DNA from: Nonomuraea aurantiaca
GTDB taxonomy: Bacteria; Actinomycetota; Actinomycetes; Streptosporangiales; Streptosporangiaceae
Assembly: GCF_020215705.1 (NCBI RefSeq)
Contig: NZ_JAIWNB010000014.1
Span: 209,203-273,202 of the forward strand
DNA length: 64,000 nt
Direction of reading: 5' to 3'
A program made the position numbers and the translations under genes. This document shows positions 8,076 to 15,757 of this stretch, piece after piece. The stretch's first letter is position 1. Every line of letters begins with the position of its first letter. The notes beneath the pieces were generated by a model. It searched no databases, was not told the DNA's origin, and was given only the letters and a program-made list of their open reading frames with translations.

Positions 8076-8105
8076 CTCTTATATCCCTTTATATCCCTTA
8101 TATCG

Positions 8106-8366
8106 CTAAACGGCCTCTCGCTTGATCCGTCTGCGCTCCCGCTCGGACAGCCCACCCCAGATGCCGAACCGCTCATCGTGTTCGAGTGCGTACTCAAGGC
8201 ACTCCGCACGTACTTCGCACGATCGGCAGACCTTCTTGGCCTCTCGGGTGGAGCCGCCTTTCTCCGGGAAGAACGCCTCCGGATCCGTCTGAGCGCACAG
8301 CGCACGCTCCTGCCAGCCGAGTTCTTCAGCGTCAAGCTCATCCTGTGCGATGACCAGATCGGTCAC
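8106..8366 (-). CDS. whiB: WhiB family iron-sulfur transcriptional regulator
   Basis: 86 residues with the four cluster cysteines at 24, 47, 50 and 56 (C-x22-C-x2-C-x5-C), the GIWGG turn at 68-72 and a basic DNA-binding tail. The sequence around WQERALCAQTDP and FFPEKGGSTREAKKVC is the WhiB/WhmD (WhiB2) type that controls sporulation septation in Streptomyces and septation in mycobacteria, acting with a principal sigma factor. GTG at 8366 is chosen because GGGAGG lies 6 bases upstream and the family starts there, although the frame is open for another 71 codons. Position between the metallopeptidase and fbiA matches Rv3260c. Confidence 0.93.
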   Translation of the reverse strand: MTDLVIAQDELDAEELGWQERALCAQTDPEAFFPEKGGSTREAKKVCRSCEVRAECLEYALEHDERFGIWGGLSERERRRIKREAV

Positions 8367-8410
8367 TGCACACCTCCCTGCCGCCCGCCCGCAATGGAGC
8401 CCCCCATGGA

Positions 8411-8444
8411 ACGCCTTCCTTACTACCCACCCACAGGAAGGCGT
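8411..8444. promoter_or_regulatory. Perfect 10-bp inverted repeat upstream of whiB
   Basis: ACGCCTTCCT (8411-8420) and AGGAAGGCGT (8435-8444) are exact reverse complements 14 bases apart, 45-78 bases before the whiB start. It may form an RNA hairpin in the whiB leader or be a two-site operator. Confidence 0.55.
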
Positions 8445-8472
8445 AACAACATGGTTGTAATTACACGCGTGT
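8443..8472. promoter_or_regulatory. Imperfect GTAAC palindrome and ACACGCGTGT palindrome in the whiB promoter region
   Basis: GTAACAAC (8443-8450) faces a gapped inverse copy ending in TTAC at 8464; this overlaps the perfect decamer palindrome ACACGCGTGT (8463-8472). The 322-base gap 8367-8688 holds no gene; these elements and the neighbouring inverted repeat are what I can see in it, and it should contain the whiB promoter. Confidence 0.35.
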
Positions 8473-8688
8473 GCCGTACGTGGAGTCAAGCGGCATGCCG
8501 GTATCCGGGGAAAGACCAGATCTCGCCCCGGTGTGCATGGCATGTGATGTTCGCACCCCGGCCTCAGCCCTGTTTTCATGGCGTTGGCCTGGTGTGTTGC
8601 AACGTCTGGCAGTGGTCCGAAACGTACCAGGGCGGGAGAGACTCCCGCCCGTGGCCCACCTTCTCTCTAGCCGTGCTTTAACGGACTC

Positions 8689-10608
8689 TTACCTGCGTGG
8701 CTCGTTGGGGCTGTATATGGCCGTGGGGTCGATCGGGTCGTCTCCCTGACGGGGTGCCTCGCCGCCCAGCGCGTCACCGCGGTACATCGACGGGTCGAGC
8801 CGGACGGTGGACTCCGCCGGGTGCTCGCCCCATCCGGCCGCCGGGGGCTGCGACTGGTGGTGCGGCTGGTAGGGCTGCGGCTCGTACTGGGCCGGCTGGG
8901 GCTCGTACTGGGCCTGGGGCGGCTCGTAAGGGGCCTGGTGGGAGACAGGGGCCTGGTGGGAGGCAGGGGGCTGGTGGGACGCGGGGGGCTGCGTCGGGTA
9001 GCCCGGCTGCTGGTGCTGCGGGTGGCCGAAGGGGTCGTCGTACGGCCTGGCCTGCTGCTGGCTCGCGTAGTCGGGAACGCGCAGGTCCGAGGCGGCGCCG
9101 CCCGCCGAGTGCTGGTACGTCTCGGCCTGCTGGTAGGCGTCCAGGAGTTGCTGGGAACGCGGGTCCACCGGCGGGTCGGGCTCCTGGTAGGCGGCTGGGG
9201 TGGCGTACTCGTGGCCCGAGAAGCCGGTGAAGGGCTGGCCCTGAGGTGGGCCCTGGGGTGGGGCCTGGGGCTGGTCGAAGGCGTTCTGCCCGAAGGGCTG
9301 CTGGCCGAACTGGGGCTGCGGCTGGGCCGGGGGCTGGGCCTGGTCGGTGGGTGCCCACGGGTTCGGCTGGCTGTCGAGGGGCGAGAAGGGGTTGGGCTGG
9401 CTGTCGACCGTCTGGTAGGCGTTCGCCTGGCTGTCCGCGGGGGCGTAGGCGTTGGGCTTGCTGTCCGCGGGGACGTACGGAGCCGCCTGGTTGTCCGGCG
9501 TGCTGTACGGGATCGGCTGGTTGTCCGGCGTGTTGTAGGGGGTCGCCTGGTTGGCGGGCGTGTTGTACGGCTGCGCGAAGGCGCTCGGCTCGCTGTCCGC
9601 GGGGACATAGGGGGCGGGCTGGTACTCGGGCTTCGGCTGGTGACCGCCGTCGGGCGTGGGGAAGCTCGGGTTCGTCTGGCCGAAGCCGGGCTGGGGCTGA
9701 GGCGGGGGGAAGCTGGGGTCCGTCTGGCCGAAGCCGGGCTGGGGGAAACCCTGGTCTGGCTGGTCGCGGTCGGTCGTGGCGGGGAACGCGACGGTGGTCG
9801 GCTGGGCGGAGGAGGCCGGCTGCGGAGCGTAGGAGGGCTGCTCGGACTGGCCGCCGTAGCTGGGCGGCTGCTGGCCATAGGCGGGCTGCTCAGGCGCGCC
9901 ACCGTAACTGGGCGGCTGCTGGCCATAACCCGGCTGCTCAGGCTGGCCGCCGAAGCTCGGCGACTGCTGACCGTAGGCGGGCTGTTCAGGCTGGCCGCCA
10001 TGGCTCGGTGGCTGCTGGCCGTAGCCGGGCTGCTCGGGCTGGCCGCCGTAGCTGGGAGGTTGCTGACCGTACGGCTGCTGCTGGCTGGGGGGTTGCTGAC
10101 CGTAAGGGGCGTTGGGGAACTGCTGGCCGTACCCCTGCTGGGGCTGGACGGCGGGGCGGTCGGGCAGGACCTGGGGGAGCAAGTAGACCAGCGCGATGGC
10201 CGTCAGCGCGAGCACCGGCACGCCCCTGATCACGAACTCCGCCGTCAACCGCGCGCCACTGCCCGCGAAGAGCCCGAGGACCAGCGTGATCGCGCCGAAC
10301 AGGGTGGCGATGGCGAGCATGGCCGCCGCCCCGAACGCGACCGGCTTGGCCTGGGACGACGGTGTGCCGACCTTGGTGAGCAGCACCACCGAGCCAAGGA
10401 GCAGCGCCGTCGTGACGGGGCTGGTGAAGTTCGCGAAATTGCTGAAGGCACGGTCCGCGAAGGAGAGGTCGGCGACCACGGAGCCCGAAGAGCTGACCAG
10501 GACCTTGCCGATGGCCACGAGGATGTTCAGTCCGCCCCCGGCCAGCATGAGCCAGGCGGCCGGCTCCCTCAGCCGGGCGACGTCAAGTTTGCTCACAAGT
10601 ACCCCCAT
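8689..10608 (-). CDS. Four-span membrane protein with long Pro/Gln/Tyr-rich repeat tail
   Basis: 639 residues. Four hydrophobic spans lie at about 17-37, 64-82, 90-112 and 127-146. The rest (about 150-639) is low complexity: seven or so units of about 16 residues of the type YGQQPPSYGGQPEQPG, then blocks with NTPDNQ and PADS/DSQPNP, then a mixed P/Q region ending in STVRLDPSMYRG and DPTAIYSPNEPRR. No enzyme domain is recognised. Such tails may phase-separate or bind protein partners; Thr and Tyr near the end could be kinase sites. The start is uncertain: ATG 10608 or GTG 10596. Only the membrane topology and repeats are certain. Confidence 0.75.
   Translation of the reverse strand: MGVLVSKLDVARLREPAAWLMLAGGGLNILVAIGKVLVSSSGSVVADLSFADRAFSNFANFTSPVTTALLLGSVVLLTKVGTPSSQAKPVAFGAAAMLAIATLFGAITLVLGLFAGSGARLTAEFVIRGVPVLALTAIALVYLLPQVLPDRPAVQPQQGYGQQFPNAPYGQQPPSQQQPYGQQPPSYGGQPEQPGYGQQPPSHGGQPEQPAYGQQSPSFGGQPEQPGYGQQPPSYGGAPEQPAYGQQPPSYGGQSEQPSYAPQPASSAQPTTVAFPATTDRDQPDQGFPQPGFGQTDPSFPPPQPQPGFGQTNPSFPTPDGGHQPKPEYQPAPYVPADSEPSAFAQPYNTPANQATPYNTPDNQPIPYSTPDNQAAPYVPADSKPNAYAPADSQANAYQTVDSQPNPFSPLDSQPNPWAPTDQAQPPAQPQPQFGQQPFGQNAFDQPQAPPQGPPQGQPFTGFSGHEYATPAAYQEPDPPVDPRSQQLLDAYQQAETYQHSAGGAASDLRVPDYASQQQARPYDDPFGHPQHQQPGYPTQPPASHQPPASHQAPVSHQAPYEPPQAQYEPQPAQYEPQPYQPHHQSQPPAAGWGEHPAESTVRLDPSMYRGDALGGEAPRQGDDPIDPTAIYSPNEPRR
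9820..10140 (-). repeat. Coding tandem repeat, unit about 48 bp
   Basis: This stretch encodes the approximately seven diverged YGQQPPS/GGQPEQP units of the membrane-protein tail. The nucleotide repeat is imperfect, so it has been under protein-level constraint or is old. Confidence 0.65.
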
Positions 10609-10789
10609 CGGACCCTTTGGCCCGAAGGGAGTTTGCCACATTGCTGACTTTGACGGCGGATGTCCCAGCAACCTCTTACGTACTAGACGTCCACATTAAG
10701 CATGGTTTGCAGGGTTTTTCGGAGACCGAAGCGTTGTAAAGCCGCCTCCCGCGACAGGCGTGTCGGTGGCCGGTGCGAGACTGGTCCGC

Positions 10790-11728
10790 ATGCACATCGT
10801 GTCCCTCGCCGGCGGCATCGGCGGCGCCCGCTTCCTGCGTGGCCTGCGGGCGACGGCCCCCGACGCCCAGATCACCGTCATCGGCAACACCGGCGACGAC
10901 ATCACCCTGTTCGGCCTGCGTGTCTGCCCCGACCTCGACACCGTCATGTACACCCTGGGCGGCGGCATCGACGAGGAGCAGGGCTGGGGCCGCGCCAAGG
11001 AGTCCCATGCCGTCAAGGAGGAGCTGGCGGCCTACGGGGTCGAGCCGCAGTGGTTCGGGCTGGGCGACCGCGACTTCGCCACGCACATCGTCCGGTCGCA
11101 GATGCTGGAGGCCGGCTACCCGCTCTCCCAGATCACCGAGGCGCTGTGCGCCCGCTGGCAGCCGGGCGTGCGCCTGCTGCCGATGAGCGACGACCGCTGC
11201 GAGACGCACGTCGTGGTCTCCGACGAGCGCGGGCGGCGGGCGATCCACTTCCAGGAGTGGTGGGTACGCCTGCGCGCCGCCATCCCCGCCGAGTCGATCG
11301 CGCTGGTCGGGGTCGAGACCGCCAAGCCGGCCCCGGGTGTGCTGGAGGCGATCGCGGAGGCCGACGTGGTGATCCTGCCGCCGTCCAACCCGGTGGTCAG
11401 CATCGGCACGATCCTTCAGGTGCCGGGCATCCGCGACGCGCTGCTGGCCAAGACCGTGGTGGGCGTCTCCCCCATCATCGGCGGGGCGCCGGTGCGCGGC
11501 ATGGCCGACGCCTGCCTGACCGCGATCGGCGTCGAGACCAGCGCCCAGGCGGTGCTGGATCTCTACGGCGCGGAGCTGATCGACGGCTGGCTGGTCGCCG
11601 AGGAGGACTCCGGCGTCGCTCTCGACGGGGTCAGGGTGGAGTCACGACCGCTGATCATGCACGACGCCGACGCGGCGGCCGACATCGCCCGCGCCACCCT
11701 CGACCTGGCCCTGGAGCTCGCCCGATGA
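10790..11728 (+). CDS. fbiA: FbiA/CofD: phosphoenolpyruvyl/2-phospho-L-lactate transferase of F420 synthesis
   Basis: 312 residues. The N-terminus MHIVSLAGGIGGARFLRGL is the CofD signature, followed by NTGDDI, a Asp-rich substrate site, and DLDTVMYTLGG. The enzyme transfers the PPG/LPPG moiety to the deazaflavin FO to make (dehydro-)F420-0 in the cytosol. ATG 10790 is chosen because the conserved strand begins there; there is no SD, and GAGACT lies 7 bases upstream. It is coupled to fbiB by an ATGA overlap. Order whiB-fbiA-fbiB is that of mycobacteria. Confidence 0.95.
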   Translation: MHIVSLAGGIGGARFLRGLRATAPDAQITVIGNTGDDITLFGLRVCPDLDTVMYTLGGGIDEEQGWGRAKESHAVKEELAAYGVEPQWFGLGDRDFATHIVRSQMLEAGYPLSQITEALCARWQPGVRLLPMSDDRCETHVVVSDERGRRAIHFQEWWVRLRAAIPAESIALVGVETAKPAPGVLEAIAEADVVILPPSNPVVSIGTILQVPGIRDALLAKTVVGVSPIIGGAPVRGMADACLTAIGVETSAQAVLDLYGAELIDGWLVAEEDSGVALDGVRVESRPLIMHDADAAADIARATLDLALELAR

Positions 11729-13053
11729 CCCCCATGAGTCCGACCGAGCCCACCACCCCCGCGGCCCCGGCCGGCGGTCTGGCCGGTCGTGTCGAGGTGT
11801 TCGGCGTCCCGGGCATCGGTGAGGTGCGGCCCGGTGACGACATCGCGGCCCTGCTCGGCGAGGCCGACCTGCGTGACGGCGACATCCTCGTCATCACCTC
11901 CAAGATCGTGAGCAAGGCCGAGGGCCGCGTCCGCCAGGCCCCCGACCGCCAGGCCGCCATCGCCGAAGAGACCGAGCGCGTGGTGGCCAGGCGCGGCGAC
12001 ACCGTCATCGCGCAGACCCGCCACGGCTTCGTCATGGCCGCCGCCGGGGTCGACGCCTCCAACACCACCCCCGGCACGGCCCTGCTCCTCCCCGAGGACT
12101 CCGACGCCTCCGCCCAGCGCATCCGGGCGGCTCTGGCGGCCCGGGCGCGGGTGGGCGTGATCGTCTCCGACACGTTCGGCCGCCCGTGGCGCCACGGCCT
12201 GACCGACGTGGCGATCGGCGCCGCCGGCGTGATCCCGCTCGAAGACCTGCGCGGCGGCGCGGACACTCACGGCAACCCGCTCAACGCCACCGTGACCGCC
12301 CTGATCGACGAGATCGCCGCCGCCGCCGAGCTGGTCAAGGGCAAGCTCGCGGGCGTGCCCGTGGCCGTCGTGCGCGGCCTGTCCCACCTGGTGACCGAGG
12401 AGGACGGGCCGGGCGTGCGGGCGCTGGTCCGGCCGGCCGACGAGGACATGTTCCGCTACGGCTCGCGTGACGTGGTGTTCGCCCGCCGTACGATCAGGGA
12501 GTTCTCCGGCGAGCCCGTGGACTCCGATGCCGTACGCCGGGCGGTGGCGGCGGGCATCGCCGCGCCGGCGCCGCACCACACGACCCCGTGGCGGTTCGTG
12601 CTCGTCGAGTCGGCGCAGACGAAGGTGAAGCTGCTCGACGCCATGCGCGACGCCTGGATCGCCGACCTGCGGGCCGACGGGTTCACCGAGGAGTCGATCA
12701 CCAAGCGGGTCAGGCGCGGCGACGTGCTGCGCAACGCCCCCTACCTGGTCGTGCCGTGCCTGGTGATGGAGGGCTCCCACACCTACCGTGACGAGCGGCG
12801 CAACGCCTCCGAGCGGGAGATGTTCATCGTGGCGACGGGCGCGGGCGTCGAGAACTTCCTCATCCAGCTGGCCGTCGAGGGACTCGGCTCGGCATGGGTG
12901 TCGTCCACGATGTTCTGCCGCCCGGTGGTGCGCGAGGTGCTCGACCTGCCGGAGTCGTGGGATCCGATGGGCTGCGTCGCGGTCGGCCACGCGGCGGCCC
13001 CGCCCAGGGACCGCCCGCCCCGCGATCCGCAGGACTTCATCCTGACGCGCTGA
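11725..13053 (+). CDS. fbiB: FbiB: F420-0 gamma-glutamyl ligase fused to dehydro-F420 reductase
   Basis: 442 residues. The N-terminal half (about 20-250) is CofE, with IVSKAEGR and SDTFGRPWRHG metal/nucleotide-site motifs; it adds glutamates to F420-0. The C-terminal half (about 255-442) is an FMN nitroreductase-like domain (FARRTIREF, then APHHTTPWRF) which reduces dehydro-F420-0 in mycobacteria. ATG overlaps the fbiA stop by 4 bases. It is the full-length actinobacterial fusion, not the archaeal single-domain enzyme. With fbiA here and fbiC at 15.8 kb, FO and F420 synthesis are all in one 7.5-kb stretch (the separate FbiD/CofC is not in this window). Confidence 0.95.
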   Translation: MTPMSPTEPTTPAAPAGGLAGRVEVFGVPGIGEVRPGDDIAALLGEADLRDGDILVITSKIVSKAEGRVRQAPDRQAAIAEETERVVARRGDTVIAQTRHGFVMAAAGVDASNTTPGTALLLPEDSDASAQRIRAALAARARVGVIVSDTFGRPWRHGLTDVAIGAAGVIPLEDLRGGADTHGNPLNATVTALIDEIAAAAELVKGKLAGVPVAVVRGLSHLVTEEDGPGVRALVRPADEDMFRYGSRDVVFARRTIREFSGEPVDSDAVRRAVAAGIAAPAPHHTTPWRFVLVESAQTKVKLLDAMRDAWIADLRADGFTEESITKRVRRGDVLRNAPYLVVPCLVMEGSHTYRDERRNASEREMFIVATGAGVENFLIQLAVEGLGSAWVSSTMFCRPVVREVLDLPESWDPMGCVAVGHAAAPPRDRPPRDPQDFILTR

Positions 13054-13082
13054 CAGCCAGTCAAAGGGGCATTTACCGTTAA

Positions 13083-13096
13083 TAAGGTTTCCTTTA
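13083..13096. promoter_or_regulatory. AAGG-TTT-CCTT palindrome upstream of the LPMO gene
   Basis: A short palindrome 37 bases before the LPMO start in a locally AT-rich stretch. Secreted polysaccharide-degrading enzymes of actinomycetes are commonly controlled by repressors binding palindromes close to the promoter; the factor here is unknown. Confidence 0.3.
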
Positions 13097-13132
13097 CATT
13101 CGGAGCATCCCCCCATGTGAAGGAGCCGCTCC

Positions 13133-13864
13133 ATGAGAAAGATGCTCACCTTCATCACCGTGGTGGTGATCTCGATCGCCACCACGGTCTACGTCGCCCA
13201 GCCGGCCCTGGCGCACGGCTACATCAACTCCCCGCCCAGCCGTCAGGCGTTCTGCGCGCAGGGCCAGGTGCCCAACTGCGGCGACATCATCTACGAGCCG
13301 CAGAGCGTGGAAGGGCCGAAGGGGCTGCGTAACTGCCACGCCAACAACGCCCGGTTCGCCCAGCTCAGCGACGAGTCCAAGCCCTGGCCGGTCACCTCGG
13401 TCGGCAACTCGGTGACCTTCAGGTGGACGCTCACCGCCAGGCACTCCACCAGCACCTGGGAGTACTTCATCGGCAACACCCGGGTCGCCTCCTTCAACGA
13501 CGGAGGCGCCCAGCCACCGGCGACGGTCTCCCACACCGTGAACTTCGCCGGCTACAGCGGCCGGCAGAAGGTCCTGGCGATCTGGAACATCGCCGACACG
13601 TCCAACGCCTTCTACGCCTGCGTCGACCTGAGGTTCGGCGGCGGCGGGAACCCGACCCCCACGCCCACGCCGACTCCCACCCCGACCCCCAAGCCCACGC
13701 CGACCCCGACAGCGACGCCGGGTGGCACCTGGGCGCCGAATGTCGCGTATGCGGTAGGCGCGATGGTCACGTACGCCGGGCTGTCGTACAAGTGCATCCA
13801 GGCGCACACCTCACTCCCCGGATGGGAGCCGCCGAACGTACCGGCGCTATGGCAGCGCGTCTAG
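13133..13864 (+). CDS. Secreted AA10 lytic polysaccharide monooxygenase with C-terminal carbohydrate-binding module
   Basis: 243 residues. A Sec signal peptide ends ALA|H, leaving His28 as the mature N-terminus. His28 and His104 form the copper histidine brace, with Phe160 in the axial position typical of AA10. The catalytic domain runs 28-168 and has the conserved disulfide cysteines. A Thr-Pro linker (about 173-196) leads to a CBM5/12-type module (about 198-243, WAPNVAYAVGAMVTY and PGWEPPNVPALW). The family oxidatively cleaves chitin or cellulose outside the cell; the CBM type favours chitin. GAAGGAG is 7 bases before ATG. A strong terminator follows. Confidence 0.95.
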   Translation: MRKMLTFITVVVISIATTVYVAQPALAHGYINSPPSRQAFCAQGQVPNCGDIIYEPQSVEGPKGLRNCHANNARFAQLSDESKPWPVTSVGNSVTFRWTLTARHSTSTWEYFIGNTRVASFNDGGAQPPATVSHTVNFAGYSGRQKVLAIWNIADTSNAFYACVDLRFGGGGNPTPTPTPTPTPTPKPTPTPTATPGGTWAPNVAYAVGAMVTYAGLSYKCIQAHTSLPGWEPPNVPALWQRV

Positions 13865-13898
13865 CCCGCAGAGCTCACGAGCGAGCTCGCCAGCGAGC

Positions 13899-13930
13899 GA
13901 GGGGGTGCCGGGACTTCCCGGCACCCCCTC
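13899..13930. terminator. Strong bidirectional hairpin
   Basis: A perfect 14-bp GC-rich stem with an ACTT loop (13899-13912 with 13917-13930) between the convergent LPMO and VWA genes; placed to end both transcripts. Confidence 0.8.
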
Positions 13931-13931
13931 A

Positions 13932-15677
13932 TTACGTGGTCGGCTTGCAGGTGGGGTGGCACAGGCGGCGGGCCAGTGCGGCGAGGAAGACGTCGATGAT
14001 CTCGTCCGGCTGCTGGGCGATGTGCAGGGAGCCGTTCGTGACGGACGTGATGTCGGACAGGCTCGCCCGGTCCGCGTTGCCGAAGGCGATGATGACGATC
14101 TGGATGGGCTTGTTCGGGTCCCACTCCTCGCGGAGCTTGCTGATCAGCTGCGGCAGCTTGATGCCGCGGCCGTCGTCCTTGCCCGCGGTGATCACCAGGA
14201 GCGTGTTGTTCATCTCCTCGCGATACTTGCCCGCGACCTCGTGGAAGCCGCCGAGTATCGCGTCGTAGAGCGAGCTGTCGCGGTCGGGATGCGCGGCGAT
14301 CGTGCTGGTGAGCTGGTCGAGTACGCTCCTCCGGACCAGCTGGCCGCTCTCGGGGCGGTTGATCGGCCCCAGGCTGACGCGCTGCTGGTAGCCCTTGGCC
14401 TGGCCGAGCCCGTCGGCGAACTCCCACATCCCCATGTGCGTGGTGTCGGGGAAGAGCCGTAGCCCGATCTTGGCCGCGGCCAGCGAGACGCCCAGCCGGG
14501 TGGTGTTCTTCAGCTTCTCGGCCATGTGCTTGGAGGTGTCGGCCAGCACCAGGATGTTCGTCGGCGGCGCCAGTCTGCTCCACGCCTGCAGCGCGTCGTC
14601 GATGTCCTCGGGCGACACCGAGGGCCGGGTCTTCGGGGCGACCGTCGGGATCTCCGGCCCCGGTGAGATCGGGCCCTGCGTGCCGTCGCCCGAGTGGAAC
14701 CCGGCCCGCCGTACCAGATCCTGGGCCTCCGGGCCGCGCAGCCAGTCGGCGAAGAGCGTCGAGGCTTCGGCGGCCGTGGGGTCGGTGGCGGTGACGACGT
14801 ACGGGTAGTCGAGATTGATCGTGCCCTCACGCGGGTTCAACGCGACGACCGGGTCGGCCGACGGCTGCTGGTTGTGCGTCCACACCGACTGCTCGGGCAC
14901 GATGACCACCGGCCGCTGCCAGAACCTGTGGTCGTCCACGGCGGCCAGCATCGAGCGGTAGTCGGGCGCCGAGCCCGCCTGCGCCCAGCGGACGAACGCG
15001 GTCAGCGCCTTGTCGGCCTCGGGCCCGTTGCCCACCACGTCCCTGGCGGCGGCGACCGTGGCGATGCCCGCCCCGGCCAGCGACGGGTCGGGGACGCGCA
15101 CGATGTCGGGCTCGTTGGCGTTGGGCATCAGCCGGCCCCGCACGGTGGAGGGGAAGACCATCCGCCAGTTCATCTCGGTCTTGCCGACGGAGAAACGCTG
15201 CGCCAGCGACGACCGCGTGGCGAACACCAGCGGCGACGTCGCCACCACGCTCTCCCCCGTGGGCAGCGCGCTCGCGCCCTGCTTGCGAGCTAACCGGATC
15301 CAGGCGGAGGAGTCGGCGATCCAGCCGTCGGGCCGCTCGCGCAGCACGCCGGCCCGGTCGCCGATCAGCGTACGCAGCACGGTGGCCGGGGGCTGCTCGG
15401 TGACCTGGACGAGCACGCACCGGCCGCCGATCGAGTTCTTGGCGTCATTGAACTTTCCGGCCGCCTCCATGGCCGCCGGAGCCACGTCCACCGCGGCGGC
15501 CACGCTGACCAGAACAGGCTCTCGTGTCGTGCACAGCGCACCGGCTCCGCCGAAGAGCACGACCACGGTGGCGGTGACGATGGCCAGCGCCCCCGCCCCC
15601 GCCAGCAGGCCGCGTTGCAGTGCCTTCCTGCGGCGCTGTTCGGCGGGCAGCGCCGCCCGGTGTCGACCCAGCCGCAC
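13932..15677 (-). CDS. Membrane-anchored protein with solute-binding-like and VWA domains
   Basis: 581 residues. An N-terminal basic stretch and one membrane span (about 25-48) are followed by a periplasmic-binding-protein-like domain (about 60-340) and a von Willebrand A domain (about 385-575). The VWA MIDAS is degenerate: LVLADTSKHM instead of DxSxS, with a later DRDSSLYDAI. The binding domain resembles substrate-binding proteins of the ABC type, so the protein may sense a ligand outside the cell. GTG start with AGAGAGG 6 bases upstream. The frame is open well upstream into fbiC, but that part is its shadow. It follows fbiC by 80 bases and may be co-transcribed. The function is unknown. Confidence 0.8.
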   Translation of the reverse strand: MRLGRHRAALPAEQRRRKALQRGLLAGAGALAIVTATVVVLFGGAGALCTTREPVLVSVAAAVDVAPAAMEAAGKFNDAKNSIGGRCVLVQVTEQPPATVLRTLIGDRAGVLRERPDGWIADSSAWIRLARKQGASALPTGESVVATSPLVFATRSSLAQRFSVGKTEMNWRMVFPSTVRGRLMPNANEPDIVRVPDPSLAGAGIATVAAARDVVGNGPEADKALTAFVRWAQAGSAPDYRSMLAAVDDHRFWQRPVVIVPEQSVWTHNQQPSADPVVALNPREGTINLDYPYVVTATDPTAAEASTLFADWLRGPEAQDLVRRAGFHSGDGTQGPISPGPEIPTVAPKTRPSVSPEDIDDALQAWSRLAPPTNILVLADTSKHMAEKLKNTTRLGVSLAAAKIGLRLFPDTTHMGMWEFADGLGQAKGYQQRVSLGPINRPESGQLVRRSVLDQLTSTIAAHPDRDSSLYDAILGGFHEVAGKYREEMNNTLLVITAGKDDGRGIKLPQLISKLREEWDPNKPIQIVIIAFGNADRASLSDITSVTNGSLHIAQQPDEIIDVFLAALARRLCHPTCKPTT

Positions 15678-15757
15678 GGTGCACCTCTCTCCAGGGGACT
15701 GCCGATTCTTCCAGCGCCGCCCACGACTGACGCAAGACTCGGTAGAACTTGTTATAA

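Noticed and set aside
8667..10001. Long Ser/Pro/Arg-rich frames on both strands across the repeat membrane gene
   Set aside because: They are shadows of the repetitive coding sequence; they have no start signals and only simple composition.
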